A stretch of 64,000 nt of DNA from JALEFZ01 sp039817415 (lineage in GTDB: Bacteria > Bacteroidota > Bacteroidia > J057): NCBI GenBank assembly GCA_039817415.1, contig JBCBVV010000015.1, positions 71,905 through 135,904 on the forward strand, written 5' to 3'. The notes under the pieces were generated by a model, which saw only the letters and a list, made by a program, of their open reading frames with translations, was not told the DNA's origin and ran no database searches. Of the stretch, positions 43,441 to 52,073 are shown piece by piece. Made by a program: the position numbers and the translations under genes. The number at the start of each line of letters is the position of its first letter. The first letter of the stretch is position 1.

Positions 43441-44346
43441 ATGAAAATCGGTTTTATTGGTTTAGGAAAAATGGGGGGGAATATGGTTCACCGCCTGCTA
43501 CTTGGTCAACACGAAGTTGTGGCTTATAACCTTACCCAACCGGAAATTGATGCTGCTGTCTCAAAAGGAGCAGAAGGCGCATCAAGTGTGGAAGACCTTG
43601 TTCAAAAACTTCCCGAAAGGAAAGTTATCTGGTTGATGGTTCCTGCAGGAGCGCCCGTTGATCAAAATATCGACGCCTTGCTGCCCTTACTATCCGAAGG
43701 GGATATTATTATAGATGGAGGTAACTCATTTTGGAGAACCTCAGTAGAACGCTCAGAAAAAACCGCTACCAAAGGGGTGCACTACATAGACTGTGGTGTG
43801 AGTGGAGGTGTTTGGGGATTGAAAAATGGCTATTCCCTAATGTATGGTGGAAATGAAGAGCCCGCTTCCCACATCGAGCCCATTATCAAAACGCTTGCTC
43901 CTGAAAATGGCTACCTGTATTGTGGCGCCAGTGGGTCAGGTCACATGGTAAAAATGGTGCACAATGGCATTGAATATGGAATGATGCAAGCTTATGCAGA
44001 AGGTTTTGAAATCCTAGAGAAATCACCTTATGGATTAGACTTAGCTAGCATTGGGCATATGTGGATGCACGGAAGTGTGATTCGTTCTTGGTTGCTTGAG
44101 CTTGGTGTCTTGGCCTTGAAGGATGATCCTAAGCTGGACGAAATCAAAGGCTATGTCAATGATAGTGGAGAAGGAAGATGGACGGTACAAACTGCCATCG
44201 ACTTTGATGTACCTGCACATGTGATTACTTCATCTCTGTTTACAAGATTTGAGTCTCGTCAGGATGAGTCATTTGCCATGAAGATGTTGGCTGCTCTGAG
44301 AAATCAGTTTGGTGGACATGCTGTTGTAAAATCTGAAGAAGAATAA
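43441..44346 (+). CDS. gnd: 6-phosphogluconate dehydrogenase, short form
   Basis: 301 residues, the short 'YqeC/GndA-type' class rather than the 470-residue class. Catalyses oxidative decarboxylation of 6-phosphogluconate to ribulose 5-phosphate. Dinucleotide motif GLGKMG (7-12), 'IIDGGNSFW' and 'CGVSGGVWG' (substrate), 'HMVKMVHNGIEYG' (catalytic Lys/Asn region). At the end of the second beta strand it has Asn30-Leu31-Thr32, where NADP enzymes carry N-R-(S/T); loss of the Arg suggests NAD preference (inference). First gene of gnd-zwf-pgl, with zwf starting 21 bases later. Confidence 0.93.
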   Translation: MKIGFIGLGKMGGNMVHRLLLGQHEVVAYNLTQPEIDAAVSKGAEGASSVEDLVQKLPERKVIWLMVPAGAPVDQNIDALLPLLSEGDIIIDGGNSFWRTSVERSEKTATKGVHYIDCGVSGGVWGLKNGYSLMYGGNEEPASHIEPIIKTLAPENGYLYCGASGSGHMVKMVHNGIEYGMMQAYAEGFEILEKSPYGLDLASIGHMWMHGSVIRSWLLELGVLALKDDPKLDEIKGYVNDSGEGRWTVQTAIDFDVPAHVITSSLFTRFESRQDESFAMKMLAALRNQFGGHAVVKSEEE

Positions 44347-44367
44347 GCACCCTCCAACACAAAAAAT

Positions 44368-45897
44368 GTGAGAGCAACCGACAGTTTAACACTAACTATA
44401 TTTGGTGCGTCAGGAGACCTGGCCTACCGAAAACTGGTACCTTCTGTATATGACCTCTATATTCAGAATCTACTTCCTGACTGCTTTGCCATTCTGGGTG
44501 TAGGGAGAACTCAATTTTCTGATGAAGATTTTCGCCAGAAAATGATTGGGGGTATTAAGGAGTTTGCCAAGCAACCGACGGAGGACCCAAGCAAGATTGA
44601 GGCTTTCCTTCGTATGCTGTATTACAAGCCTGTGGATTCTAAAAAGACGGAAGATTTTGCAGGCCTAAAAGATAGGTTGAAGGAAATCTCTGATGCTTGT
44701 CATACGCAAGGGAATGTCATCTTTTACTTATCTACTCCGCCAAGTCTGTATGAAGTAATTGCAGGTAATCTGGCGGCCCATGGATTAAATGATGAAAACG
44801 AGGGGTGGAGAAGATTGATTGTAGAGAAACCTTTCGGCTATGACCTAGAAACAGCGAAGGACCTTAACCGAAAACTACAATCGTTTTTCGAAGAGAAGCA
44901 AATTTACCGGATAGACCATTATTTGGGAAAAGAGACGGTCCAAAATCTACTGGTATTCCGATTCTCCAACGGGATTTTTGAGCCTCTGTGGAATAGAAAC
45001 TATGTCCACCATGTAGAGATCACTGCCTCCGAAAGCATTGGAGTAGGGGATAGGGGCGGTTATTACGAGGGCTCCGGTGCCCTACGTGATATGCTTCAAA
45101 ACCATTTGATGCAGCTATTGGCCCTTACTGCCATGGAGCCTCCAGCTAAAATAGATGCGGACTCAATCAGGAATGAAACACTCAAGGTCCTAGAAGCCTT
45201 ACGCCCTATTTCTATAGAGGATGTTCCCAAATATGCCATTCGAGGACAATATGGTGGAGCAAAGGTCAAAGGTGATTACCAGAAGGGCTATCGAGAAGAG
45301 ACAGGGGTAGATCCTGATTCCAGAACAGAGACTTTTGCTGCAATTAAGTGTTTTGTGGACAATTGGCGTTGGAGTGGGGTACCCTTCTACATCAGATCCG
45401 GAAAAAGACTTCCTACGAGAGTAGCAGAAGTGGTGGTTTACTTCAAAAAAACTCCCCTAAGTCTTTTTTCAGGTGAGAGTGAAATGAGCCATGAACACAA
45501 TCAACTTGTGATGCGTATTCAGCCAGATGAAGGGGTGTTACTAAAGTTTGGTTTGAAAGTACCAGGTGCAGGCTTCCAGGCGGAAACTGTTAACATGGAT
45601 TTCAAATACGATGAGTTGAGCCATACTTATCTCCCTTCTGCCTACGAAAGATTGTTACTTGACGCAATGTTGGGGGATGCTACTCTCTTCACGAGAGGAG
45701 ATGCTGTAGAAGCTGCATGGACCTTTGTGGACCCGATCCTATCAGAATGGAAAAACAATCCAGATGTGCCCTTGTATGGTTACCCCTCGGGAACATGGGG
45801 ACCAGAAGTAGCAGATGCTATGATAGATGGTACTAATATGACATGGAGATATCCCTGCCGTAATTTAGCAGATGATGGTATTTTCTGTGAATTATAA
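44368..45897 (+). CDS. zwf: glucose-6-phosphate 1-dehydrogenase
   Basis: 509 residues, full length. Oxidises glucose 6-phosphate to 6-phosphoglucono-delta-lactone, the entry to the oxidative pentose phosphate pathway. Coenzyme motif 'GASGDLAYRKL' (13-23), 'EKPFGYDL' (153-160) and the active-site signature RIDHYLGKE (181-189, His184). Starts at GTG 44368; an overlapping ATG at 44366 is in another frame. It follows gnd by 21 bases and is followed by an intrinsic terminator, so gnd-zwf appear to be one transcript. Confidence 0.96.
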   Translation: MRATDSLTLTIFGASGDLAYRKLVPSVYDLYIQNLLPDCFAILGVGRTQFSDEDFRQKMIGGIKEFAKQPTEDPSKIEAFLRMLYYKPVDSKKTEDFAGLKDRLKEISDACHTQGNVIFYLSTPPSLYEVIAGNLAAHGLNDENEGWRRLIVEKPFGYDLETAKDLNRKLQSFFEEKQIYRIDHYLGKETVQNLLVFRFSNGIFEPLWNRNYVHHVEITASESIGVGDRGGYYEGSGALRDMLQNHLMQLLALTAMEPPAKIDADSIRNETLKVLEALRPISIEDVPKYAIRGQYGGAKVKGDYQKGYREETGVDPDSRTETFAAIKCFVDNWRWSGVPFYIRSGKRLPTRVAEVVVYFKKTPLSLFSGESEMSHEHNQLVMRIQPDEGVLLKFGLKVPGAGFQAETVNMDFKYDELSHTYLPSAYERLLLDAMLGDATLFTRGDAVEAAWTFVDPILSEWKNNPDVPLYGYPSGTWGPEVADAMIDGTNMTWRYPCRNLADDGIFCEL

Positions 45898-45919
45898 AAA
45901 GACTAATTTTGAAGGTAGA

Positions 45920-45945
45920 TGGAAGCCCTTGGGGCTTCCATTTTT
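45920..45945 (+). terminator. intrinsic terminator between zwf and pgl
   Basis: Perfect 9-bp stem (45920-45928 with 45932-45940), 3-base loop, then five Ts. It lies 22 bases after the zwf stop codon and ends just before the pgl ATG at 45958. Confidence 0.82.
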
Positions 45946-45957
45946 ATATACATCCAT

Positions 45958-46674
45958 ATGAAACCAAACATACACATTAGTTCTACTAAGGATAGCCTGG
46001 CAAGAGATTTTGCCAATTGGATGCTAGAAGATGTTTTATCTACAGAAGGTATGTATCACATAGCCTTAAGTGGAGGTAGCACGCCCAAACTGTTGTTTGA
46101 TATACTGGCAGTGGATTATAAAGACAAATTCCCATGGAACAGAATCCATTTGTGGTGGGGGGATGAGAGAATGGTAGGTCCTGATGATCCAGAAAGTAAT
46201 TATGGCATGACAAATCTGCGCCTAATTAGTGGAATCGATATCCCATCTACTCATATTCACAGAGTAAGAGGAGAGGATAAGCCTGAAGAGGAAGTCATAC
46301 GTTATGGTAGGGAAATTCAAGGCTTTCTGGAATCCGAAAATGGTCAACCCGTGTTTCAACTCATGATGTTGGGGATGGGAGGAGATGGTCATACAGCTTC
46401 CATTTTTCCCAATCATCTTGAATACCTTGATGTCGAAGATCCCACCTTACTAGCAAGGCATCCCGATTCTGGACAGCTAAGAGTAAGTCTTTCTGGGAAG
46501 ACCATCAACCAATCTAGAAAAATCGCCTTTCTGGTCGCTGGAGATTCGAAAAAGGAAAAGGTTAAAGCCATCTTGAAAAAAGAACATGCAGAAAGCTATC
46601 CCGCCTTTTATATCCGTGGGAATGGCCACAATGTATTTTGGTTTTTGGATGAGGAAGCGGCTTCTGAACTATAA
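45958..46674 (+). CDS. pgl: 6-phosphogluconolactonase
   Basis: 238 residues from ATG 45958. An earlier in-frame ATG at 45919 would place the zwf terminator hairpin inside the coding region, so the later start is preferred. Hydrolyses 6-phosphogluconolactone, the step between Zwf and Gnd. Family motifs: 'HIALSGGSTPKLLFD', 'WWGDERMVGPDDPESNYGM' and 'LMMLGMGGDGHTASIFPN'. Same pathway as the two genes upstream; read-through of the terminator or its own promoter is needed for expression. Confidence 0.95.
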   Translation: MKPNIHISSTKDSLARDFANWMLEDVLSTEGMYHIALSGGSTPKLLFDILAVDYKDKFPWNRIHLWWGDERMVGPDDPESNYGMTNLRLISGIDIPSTHIHRVRGEDKPEEEVIRYGREIQGFLESENGQPVFQLMMLGMGGDGHTASIFPNHLEYLDVEDPTLLARHPDSGQLRVSLSGKTINQSRKIAFLVAGDSKKEKVKAILKKEHAESYPAFYIRGNGHNVFWFLDEEAASEL

Positions 46675-46741
46675 TTCCAAGGAATTAAAATCAAATTGAC
46701 ACAATCAGGTAGATTATGCTGTAAAATAATTCGCCTTTTTG

Positions 46742-46749
46742 TAATTTTG
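46742..46749 (+). promoter_or_regulatory. candidate -7 promoter element of the GH106-like gene
   Basis: TAATTTTG, a full match to TAnnTTTG, 17 bases before the ATG at 46766. No clear -33 TTTG is found at the usual spacing. Confidence 0.3.
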
Positions 46750-46765
46750 ACCAAATTCCACCTCT

Positions 46766-49700
46766 ATGGGCAGCAAACCCCTAAGGTTGTGGGCACTGGC
46801 AGTTTTGGGTTTGGTCCTTGTCATAGGTCTAATTTCGATCAATGTTACTTCCAAACTCAATAGAAGCCTTAGAGAGCCTGCACACACACAATGGCAGACT
46901 GATAGCCTCAGTCCTTTGTCTCTGATCAAAGGCGTCTATCCTACAAAGGATTCCATTGCTACCTTTACCCCTTCGTCTTTCGTAAGTCCGACAACGACTT
47001 CCGGTGGATGGTTATGCTGGTATTGGGAAGCGGAGGAGTTGGATAAAATGGAGATTCTGCGCCAAATGGTCCAAATCAAAGAACTGGGCTTTGAAGGGGT
47101 AGAGATTTGCCCCCTTCCATTTACAGGTATAGCCGAATTACCTTTTGCGGATTACCTAGAAATTTGTTTACTCGCTGCTCGGAAAATTGATTTAAAAGTT
47201 AGCTTGCTTACCTCTACAGGAGGAATGGCCCTTCCAACTGGTGGACCTGACAAATTGTACCTTCATCAATTATTGTTTGGAGAGGCTCATGTTTTAGGAG
47301 GTAAACCCATCAACTTGCCCCTTCCCAAACCCAATGTCCCTGTTTACCATTATATCAATAGTTGGGGGACGGAAAATGAGGAGAAAATCCCAGTTTTAGG
47401 AGGAGTGGAAGAATCGAGCCCCTTTGCTGTATTTGGGGTAAAAGCCAGGAAGGAAAAAAGAACAGATGTATTTTGGGACTTAAATGACCAAACTTTCCTT
47501 TACCCGGATTCTGTTTTCTGGCTCAATTCCCATGTGACCCCCGAAGGTAACATAGCGTGGGAACCTCCTGCTGGCTTTTGGAAGATTATTGCTGTTTACA
47601 AAGGCCGAACAGGTCAGCAGGTAATGAGCCCTGCTAGCTTTGGGATTGGTCAACCTATAAATCCTTTTGAAGAAGAATCAGTAGCTGCCCACCTTGGGTA
47701 TGTCATTGAACAGCTATCTTCATTGGATTCATTCGCTCTTAGACAATTATATGGGATTAATATTGGCCCTTTTGCTTATCAGGCAGATGAGTTTTACCAG
47801 AAAGAATTAGAGGATAGTCTTCTCTTCCTTGGTTCAAAGCCACCATTCAATTGGATACCCGCCTTACTCAAATCATCATCTAACAATTTTCTTCTTTCTC
47901 AATTAAGGATTAAGAGCAGTCCTGAGTTTGTTTTTTCCGATAACGACGCTCGAATCAGGAGCTCTTATCAGCAATATGCCTCAGACGCCTTTATTAGAGC
48001 TTCTATTTCCCAAATGTTTAGGTTTGGAGAGGAGCAGAACTTAAAGGTCGGAATTGAACCTAGAGGCTGGGATTTTGATATGATCAAGGCCGCGTCTAGG
48101 GCGCATGTTCCCACCTTTGATCAGTATTCAACGGGTAATTCCTCCCTGCTTCAGAAGATCATTAGCTCTGGTGCTTATTTAGGAAAAAGGAAGACTGTCA
48201 GATCAAGAGTCCTAGGGTATAGAAATACACATGACCAACTTAGCCCCCAAGAAATAAAGATTGCTGTTGACAACGCCTTCATGAATGGGGCAAATGAATT
48301 GTTGATTGAAGGATGGTCAGGTGAAAAAGGGCTTTCAAGAGCTGATTTTTTGGGTCCCACTTCGAAGGTAGCCTTGGGTACCCGCTCCGAGCAGGAAAAA
48401 GGATTATGGGAGGAATTAAATCCTTATATCCACCGAATGGAATGTTTGCTTCGGACAGGAGAACCCCAGCTTGATATGGCCATTTATTATCCTTTTATGG
48501 GCTTTCCTGAAAGCTTTCCTTTTGATGAACGCCATCAAGAACCCTTTTTCAATGGAAACATCCCTGCTATTAATGATTCAAGAAACCCCAAGCCTCCTAC
48601 CCATGGCTTGTTGAACTTATTTGAAAAAGAAACGGATCCAAGAGCGGAATGGCTTTTGGCGGTTTGGCCCATGATCAAGGAAATTGAGAACAAAGGTCTG
48701 ACTTGGATGTGGGTCAATGATGAAAATATGTTGAAGGCAAAGTCTGCTGGGGAGGGAATTGAAATAGAGGGTATTCACCTTCAAATGTTATTGTTGATGG
48801 ATATTCCTGCTTTGAGTGCCCCTTCAGCTGAGAACCTAGCCAAGCTTTCTCAACATGGAGCTAGGATCATTTCATTTGGGGACTTGCCTGATAAACAAGT
48901 TTATATTGAGAATTTTCAGGAAAAAGACGAAAGACTCCAAGAGGCCCTTTCTGCCATTATTTATAAATCAGAACAGCTAGATCCGATAGAGCTTCAAAAT
49001 CTGATTGCTGGGAGTTATTTGCCACAGACAGTCTCCTACGATGACATGTATCCCTTCCTAAGAAGAATAAGCAGGCAGTTGGAGGACAGTTCGCAGATCA
49101 ACGTATTCAGAAACATTGAACTAGAGGATCATATCTTCCAACTGGAAGTTTCTACTCGTCTTCCCTACCATTATTGGCTAGATCCTCAAAATGGAAAGAT
49201 ACATCCTGCTCCAGCGCAAGGAGGGAGTAATATTCTGGCTGTTATCGGTGGATTGGATACCAAGGTGCTGCTATCTAGCAAAGAGGCAATCGAGGATAGC
49301 TTACTTACTCCTCTTCCTCTTGTTTCCTCTAATCCATATGAATATGCTTCTCTAGGTAAGATAAGTCTTGATAAATGGGATTTAGTGGCAAAGAATGGTC
49401 AGCAAAATATGGACCTCTTCGACTACAGAGATACCTTGTTATTGGACTGGTGGAAGTTGAAGGGAATACCAAGCTTACCAGAGGAAGTACATTATTCTAG
49501 CCGTTTTGAATTAGATCAACTGAACCCCACGGATGTTTATATTCTAGACTTAGGGCACTTGCAAGCAGTAGGTGATATTTACGTCAATACACGTTCTGTC
49601 AAGACACTTTATCACAAGCCCTATAAATTAGATATCACGAAATACCTTCAAGAGGGAACTAATATCTTGGAAATCTGGGTTAAAGGCCCCCCCTTAGAGA

Positions 49701-49813
49701 GTTATGAATTGCCGAGATCAAGTTCGATCGGTCCTGATGAAGGTGCTAAAATAGGATTACTGGGACCGGTGGTGATTCATGTCCTTCAAAAAGATCAGGC
49801 TGAAAACCAATGA
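46766..49813 (+). CDS. GH106-like (alpha-L-rhamnosidase-like) glycoside hydrolase
   Basis: 1015 residues. N-terminal hydrophobic segment (about 9-27), either an uncleaved anchor or a signal peptide, with no lipobox. The catalytic region begins with 'WLCWYWEAEELDKMEILRQMVQIKELGFEGVEI' (residues about 80-112), the layout of GH106 enzymes, and continues with 'WDLNDQTFLYP', 'GIEPRGWDFDMIKAASRAHVPTFDQY' and 'NGANELLIEGWSG'. The C-terminus has a jelly-roll sugar-binding module ('DVYILDLGHLQAVGDIYVNTRSV', 'LDITKYLQEGTNILEIWVKGPPL'). Probably acts on rhamnose-containing or similar glycans in the periplasm. No SusCD pair or other PUL partner is next to it. Catalytic residues were not verified. Confidence 0.75.
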   Translation: MGSKPLRLWALAVLGLVLVIGLISINVTSKLNRSLREPAHTQWQTDSLSPLSLIKGVYPTKDSIATFTPSSFVSPTTTSGGWLCWYWEAEELDKMEILRQMVQIKELGFEGVEICPLPFTGIAELPFADYLEICLLAARKIDLKVSLLTSTGGMALPTGGPDKLYLHQLLFGEAHVLGGKPINLPLPKPNVPVYHYINSWGTENEEKIPVLGGVEESSPFAVFGVKARKEKRTDVFWDLNDQTFLYPDSVFWLNSHVTPEGNIAWEPPAGFWKIIAVYKGRTGQQVMSPASFGIGQPINPFEEESVAAHLGYVIEQLSSLDSFALRQLYGINIGPFAYQADEFYQKELEDSLLFLGSKPPFNWIPALLKSSSNNFLLSQLRIKSSPEFVFSDNDARIRSSYQQYASDAFIRASISQMFRFGEEQNLKVGIEPRGWDFDMIKAASRAHVPTFDQYSTGNSSLLQKIISSGAYLGKRKTVRSRVLGYRNTHDQLSPQEIKIAVDNAFMNGANELLIEGWSGEKGLSRADFLGPTSKVALGTRSEQEKGLWEELNPYIHRMECLLRTGEPQLDMAIYYPFMGFPESFPFDERHQEPFFNGNIPAINDSRNPKPPTHGLLNLFEKETDPRAEWLLAVWPMIKEIENKGLTWMWVNDENMLKAKSAGEGIEIEGIHLQMLLLMDIPALSAPSAENLAKLSQHGARIISFGDLPDKQVYIENFQEKDERLQEALSAIIYKSEQLDPIELQNLIAGSYLPQTVSYDDMYPFLRRISRQLEDSSQINVFRNIELEDHIFQLEVSTRLPYHYWLDPQNGKIHPAPAQGGSNILAVIGGLDTKVLLSSKEAIEDSLLTPLPLVSSNPYEYASLGKISLDKWDLVAKNGQQNMDLFDYRDTLLLDWWKLKGIPSLPEEVHYSSRFELDQLNPTDVYILDLGHLQAVGDIYVNTRSVKTLYHKPYKLDITKYLQEGTNILEIWVKGPPLESYELPRSSSIGPDEGAKIGLLGPVVIHVLQKDQAENQ

Positions 49814-49931
49814 AAAAGCTAAAAAAACGTTTTTGGCATGTAGTTGGAAGGAAATGTATACATAGTGTGTTTCAAAATCCTGTCTATCTTCTTATTTTTG
49901 TTGAGATTAATTTCAAAAATCTAAATATTTC

Positions 49932-50609
49932 ATGGGTAAAATGGTCCGTTTACTTTTGTCCCTTTTTCTAGTAACTGCTCTGGTTGGTCCCATGAGCCTT
50001 ACTTCTTGCCGTGGAAAGAAAAAACTAGCAGAGGAGGAAGCAAGAAAGGCAGAAGCCGCACTACAGGCCGAGAAGCTGGACCTGTTGACACAGATCGACA
50101 AGCTTATGATCAATCAGGTATCAGATTATGATGATTGGGAATCTCGAATGGCTGCCATGAATACGCTCCAATCCGGAAATACATTTAAGGATGATGCAGA
50201 AGTTAAGAGTGCTTTTGCCAAACTTAATTCCTTTCTGAACGATGAGAGAGAAAGGCTAGATGAAGAGCGAACCCTTAAAAAACTGCAGGAGGAACAAAAG
50301 AAAAAGGATATTAATCAGTTTACGGCCAATAAGATAGACGCCTTTTTCCAAGTTATTTCCTCAGCTGAGACCTACAATCAGGCCAATGACATGATCGTTG
50401 AAGCTTTGGACCTTTTCCAGTCTTCAGAAACACCCGTGTTGATTCTTCTGGATCAATATGATGGCGATACAGCTTACGATAAGCCAACAACCGCCCAACG
50501 CTACCTAGAATACCTCAAGGATCAGCGTAAGAACCTATATCGTGTCAACAAAATTGAATTGGATGATGCTGGTTTGATTAAGTCTCTGGAATTGATCAGG
50601 TCATATTAA
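49932..50609 (+). CDS. lipoprotein with helical domain, first gene of the LRR operon
   Basis: 225 residues. Signal sequence ending in the lipobox-like 'MSLTSC', so Cys26 should be lipidated. Then a charged coiled coil ('KKLAEEEARKAEAALQAEK'), and a largely helical body ('DEERTLKKLQEEQKKKDINQF') ending in a globular segment ('VLILLDQYDGDTAYDKPTTAQRYLEYLKDQ'). No family recognised. Three exported-protein genes follow on the same strand with spacings of 34, 2 and minus 4 bases, so this is most likely the first gene of a four-gene operon in the envelope. Confidence 0.75.
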   Translation: MGKMVRLLLSLFLVTALVGPMSLTSCRGKKKLAEEEARKAEAALQAEKLDLLTQIDKLMINQVSDYDDWESRMAAMNTLQSGNTFKDDAEVKSAFAKLNSFLNDERERLDEERTLKKLQEEQKKKDINQFTANKIDAFFQVISSAETYNQANDMIVEALDLFQSSETPVLILLDQYDGDTAYDKPTTAQRYLEYLKDQRKNLYRVNKIELDDAGLIKSLELIRSY

Positions 50610-50643
50610 CTTTACCATTAGTCCCCAAACGAATACATAAAGA

Positions 50644-51219
50644 ATGAAACGTTACCTTCAGATTGCTTTTGTCCTGATGCTCGCCTCCTCCCCTTTATTG
50701 ACCTGGGCTCAGGAAGAAATAAGTCCCGAAAGGAAGGAAGCAATTGACTCCCTGGCCCTTGAAAAAGTCAGAGATTTAAGTAGGTACATCAGTATTATCG
50801 GAAACAAATCTACCCCATTTTCAGAGGGGAATCGCGTAATAGAGCGTGCGGTAGAACTTTTTGCAGATGGGAGCGAAATCGGTGTTTCTTCCCTTTACAA
50901 AAAGAATATCCAGTACTTTGAAGTTAGGCGATATTTTGAAAGGCTAATGGCTTTGAATTATGATAGGGTTGAAATCAAGTGGTACAACATCCAGTATATT
51001 TCCGATCTGGTTCAGCAGCCTGATGGACGCTTTGTTGGGGTGGTAACCATCTTCCAAAGATTCGAGGGAATCACAGGAGAAGGCCTAAAATATATGGATA
51101 CGACTAAGAAAGACATTACTATATACGTACAAAAGAAAACCATTCAAATAGGCGGCAAAGATATTGCTTATTGGGATGTATTACTTGGAGACATAAGAGT
51201 TAAAGAAACCAAGCCATAA
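50644..51219 (+). CDS. exported protein related to the N-terminal domain of the LRR protein
   Basis: 191 residues with a signal peptide (ending TWAQ, 1-22). The mature part of about 150 residues has the same order of elements as the N-terminal domain of the LRR protein two genes downstream: 'LSRYISIIGNKSTPFSEGNRVIERAVELF', then 'VSSL...IQYFEVRRYFERLMALNYDRVEI' and strands ending 'DITIYVQ' and 'YWDVLLGDIRV'. A helix-rich start followed by curved strands suggests an NTF2-like fold, but this is a guess. Function unknown; periplasmic. Confidence 0.75.
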   Translation: MKRYLQIAFVLMLASSPLLTWAQEEISPERKEAIDSLALEKVRDLSRYISIIGNKSTPFSEGNRVIERAVELFADGSEIGVSSLYKKNIQYFEVRRYFERLMALNYDRVEIKWYNIQYISDLVQQPDGRFVGVVTIFQRFEGITGEGLKYMDTTKKDITIYVQKKTIQIGGKDIAYWDVLLGDIRVKETKP

Positions 51220-51221
51220 TT

Positions 51222-52073
51222 TTGTCATACCCCGTTCGACTGCCTCTCCCCAGCCTATTTTTCTTGATTTTCCTGTTGGTAAGTCTAAGGGGGCATACCC
51301 AATGGATGTCGGATTATCTGGGTGATGAATATCTATTGTACCGTGAAACCAAGCAGGTCAATCAATTCTTCCGAAGGTTTAATGCGGAAGAATTACCCTC
51401 TGGGAGAAGGCTCCGTACCCGTGATTCACTTTATCATTCCGATGTCCTTCGAAAAGAGTATTTGGGGATGGTCTTTGACGAATCCAATCCTTACATAACA
51501 GATTCTATCAAATCGAAGTTTATACAAGAAGTGATGGATGGAGGAGAGGAAACAATCCTCAATTTTCATGGAGGTGAATGGTTTGCAGAGGTTTGGACAA
51601 CCTTTGCCTACAGAGGGAGACTGGAAAGGGTCTTGTTGTTTTTATCCTTGGAAAAAGCTGAAATTGGCTCGAAATGGGTATTGACCAATGTATATTTTGA
51701 ACCTTTTCAGAAAATTTTTGATAGAGAGGAAGCTCCTCAGCCCAATCCCCCCTTTATTCATCCCCTGAGCCACGAGCTTGATTTCATGAACTTGATCAAG
51801 GTCTTTCGAAATGGAGGTAACCTTGAGCCGTATGCAGGAAAAGATTACGAACCCGACTACCTGACTTTGTTTTTATATGAGATCAAAAAGAAAAATCTGT
51901 CCTTCCGCTCTGTAGATAAGGTCAGTTTTCATTTTTTTCAATTAAAAGGATGGTATTTCGGCTTATCTGAGATCAGAAGGGAGGGGGAAAATCGAGGATG
52001 GTTGATCTCACAAATCACCAGAGTGCCTGATGGGCAAAAGAAGCAATTGCTAAACTTTATTATCAAAAAATGA
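51222..52073 (+). CDS. exported protein of the LRR operon, function unknown
   Basis: 283 residues from TTG 51222, 2 bases after the preceding stop codon; no other start gives a complete signal peptide (ending HTQW). Two similar strand-rich halves can be seen: one around 'TILNFHGGEWFAEVWTTFAYRGRLERVLLFLSLEK' (about 107-141) and one around 'LSFRSVDKVSFHFFQLKGWYFGLSEIRREG' (about 226-255). This may be a tandem NTF2-like arrangement. It overlaps the start of the LRR gene by 4 bases (ATGA), which suggests translational coupling and matched production. No enzyme motif seen. Confidence 0.75.
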   Translation: MSYPVRLPLPSLFFLIFLLVSLRGHTQWMSDYLGDEYLLYRETKQVNQFFRRFNAEELPSGRRLRTRDSLYHSDVLRKEYLGMVFDESNPYITDSIKSKFIQEVMDGGEETILNFHGGEWFAEVWTTFAYRGRLERVLLFLSLEKAEIGSKWVLTNVYFEPFQKIFDREEAPQPNPPFIHPLSHELDFMNLIKVFRNGGNLEPYAGKDYEPDYLTLFLYEIKKKNLSFRSVDKVSFHFFQLKGWYFGLSEIRREGENRGWLISQITRVPDGQKKQLLNFIIKK

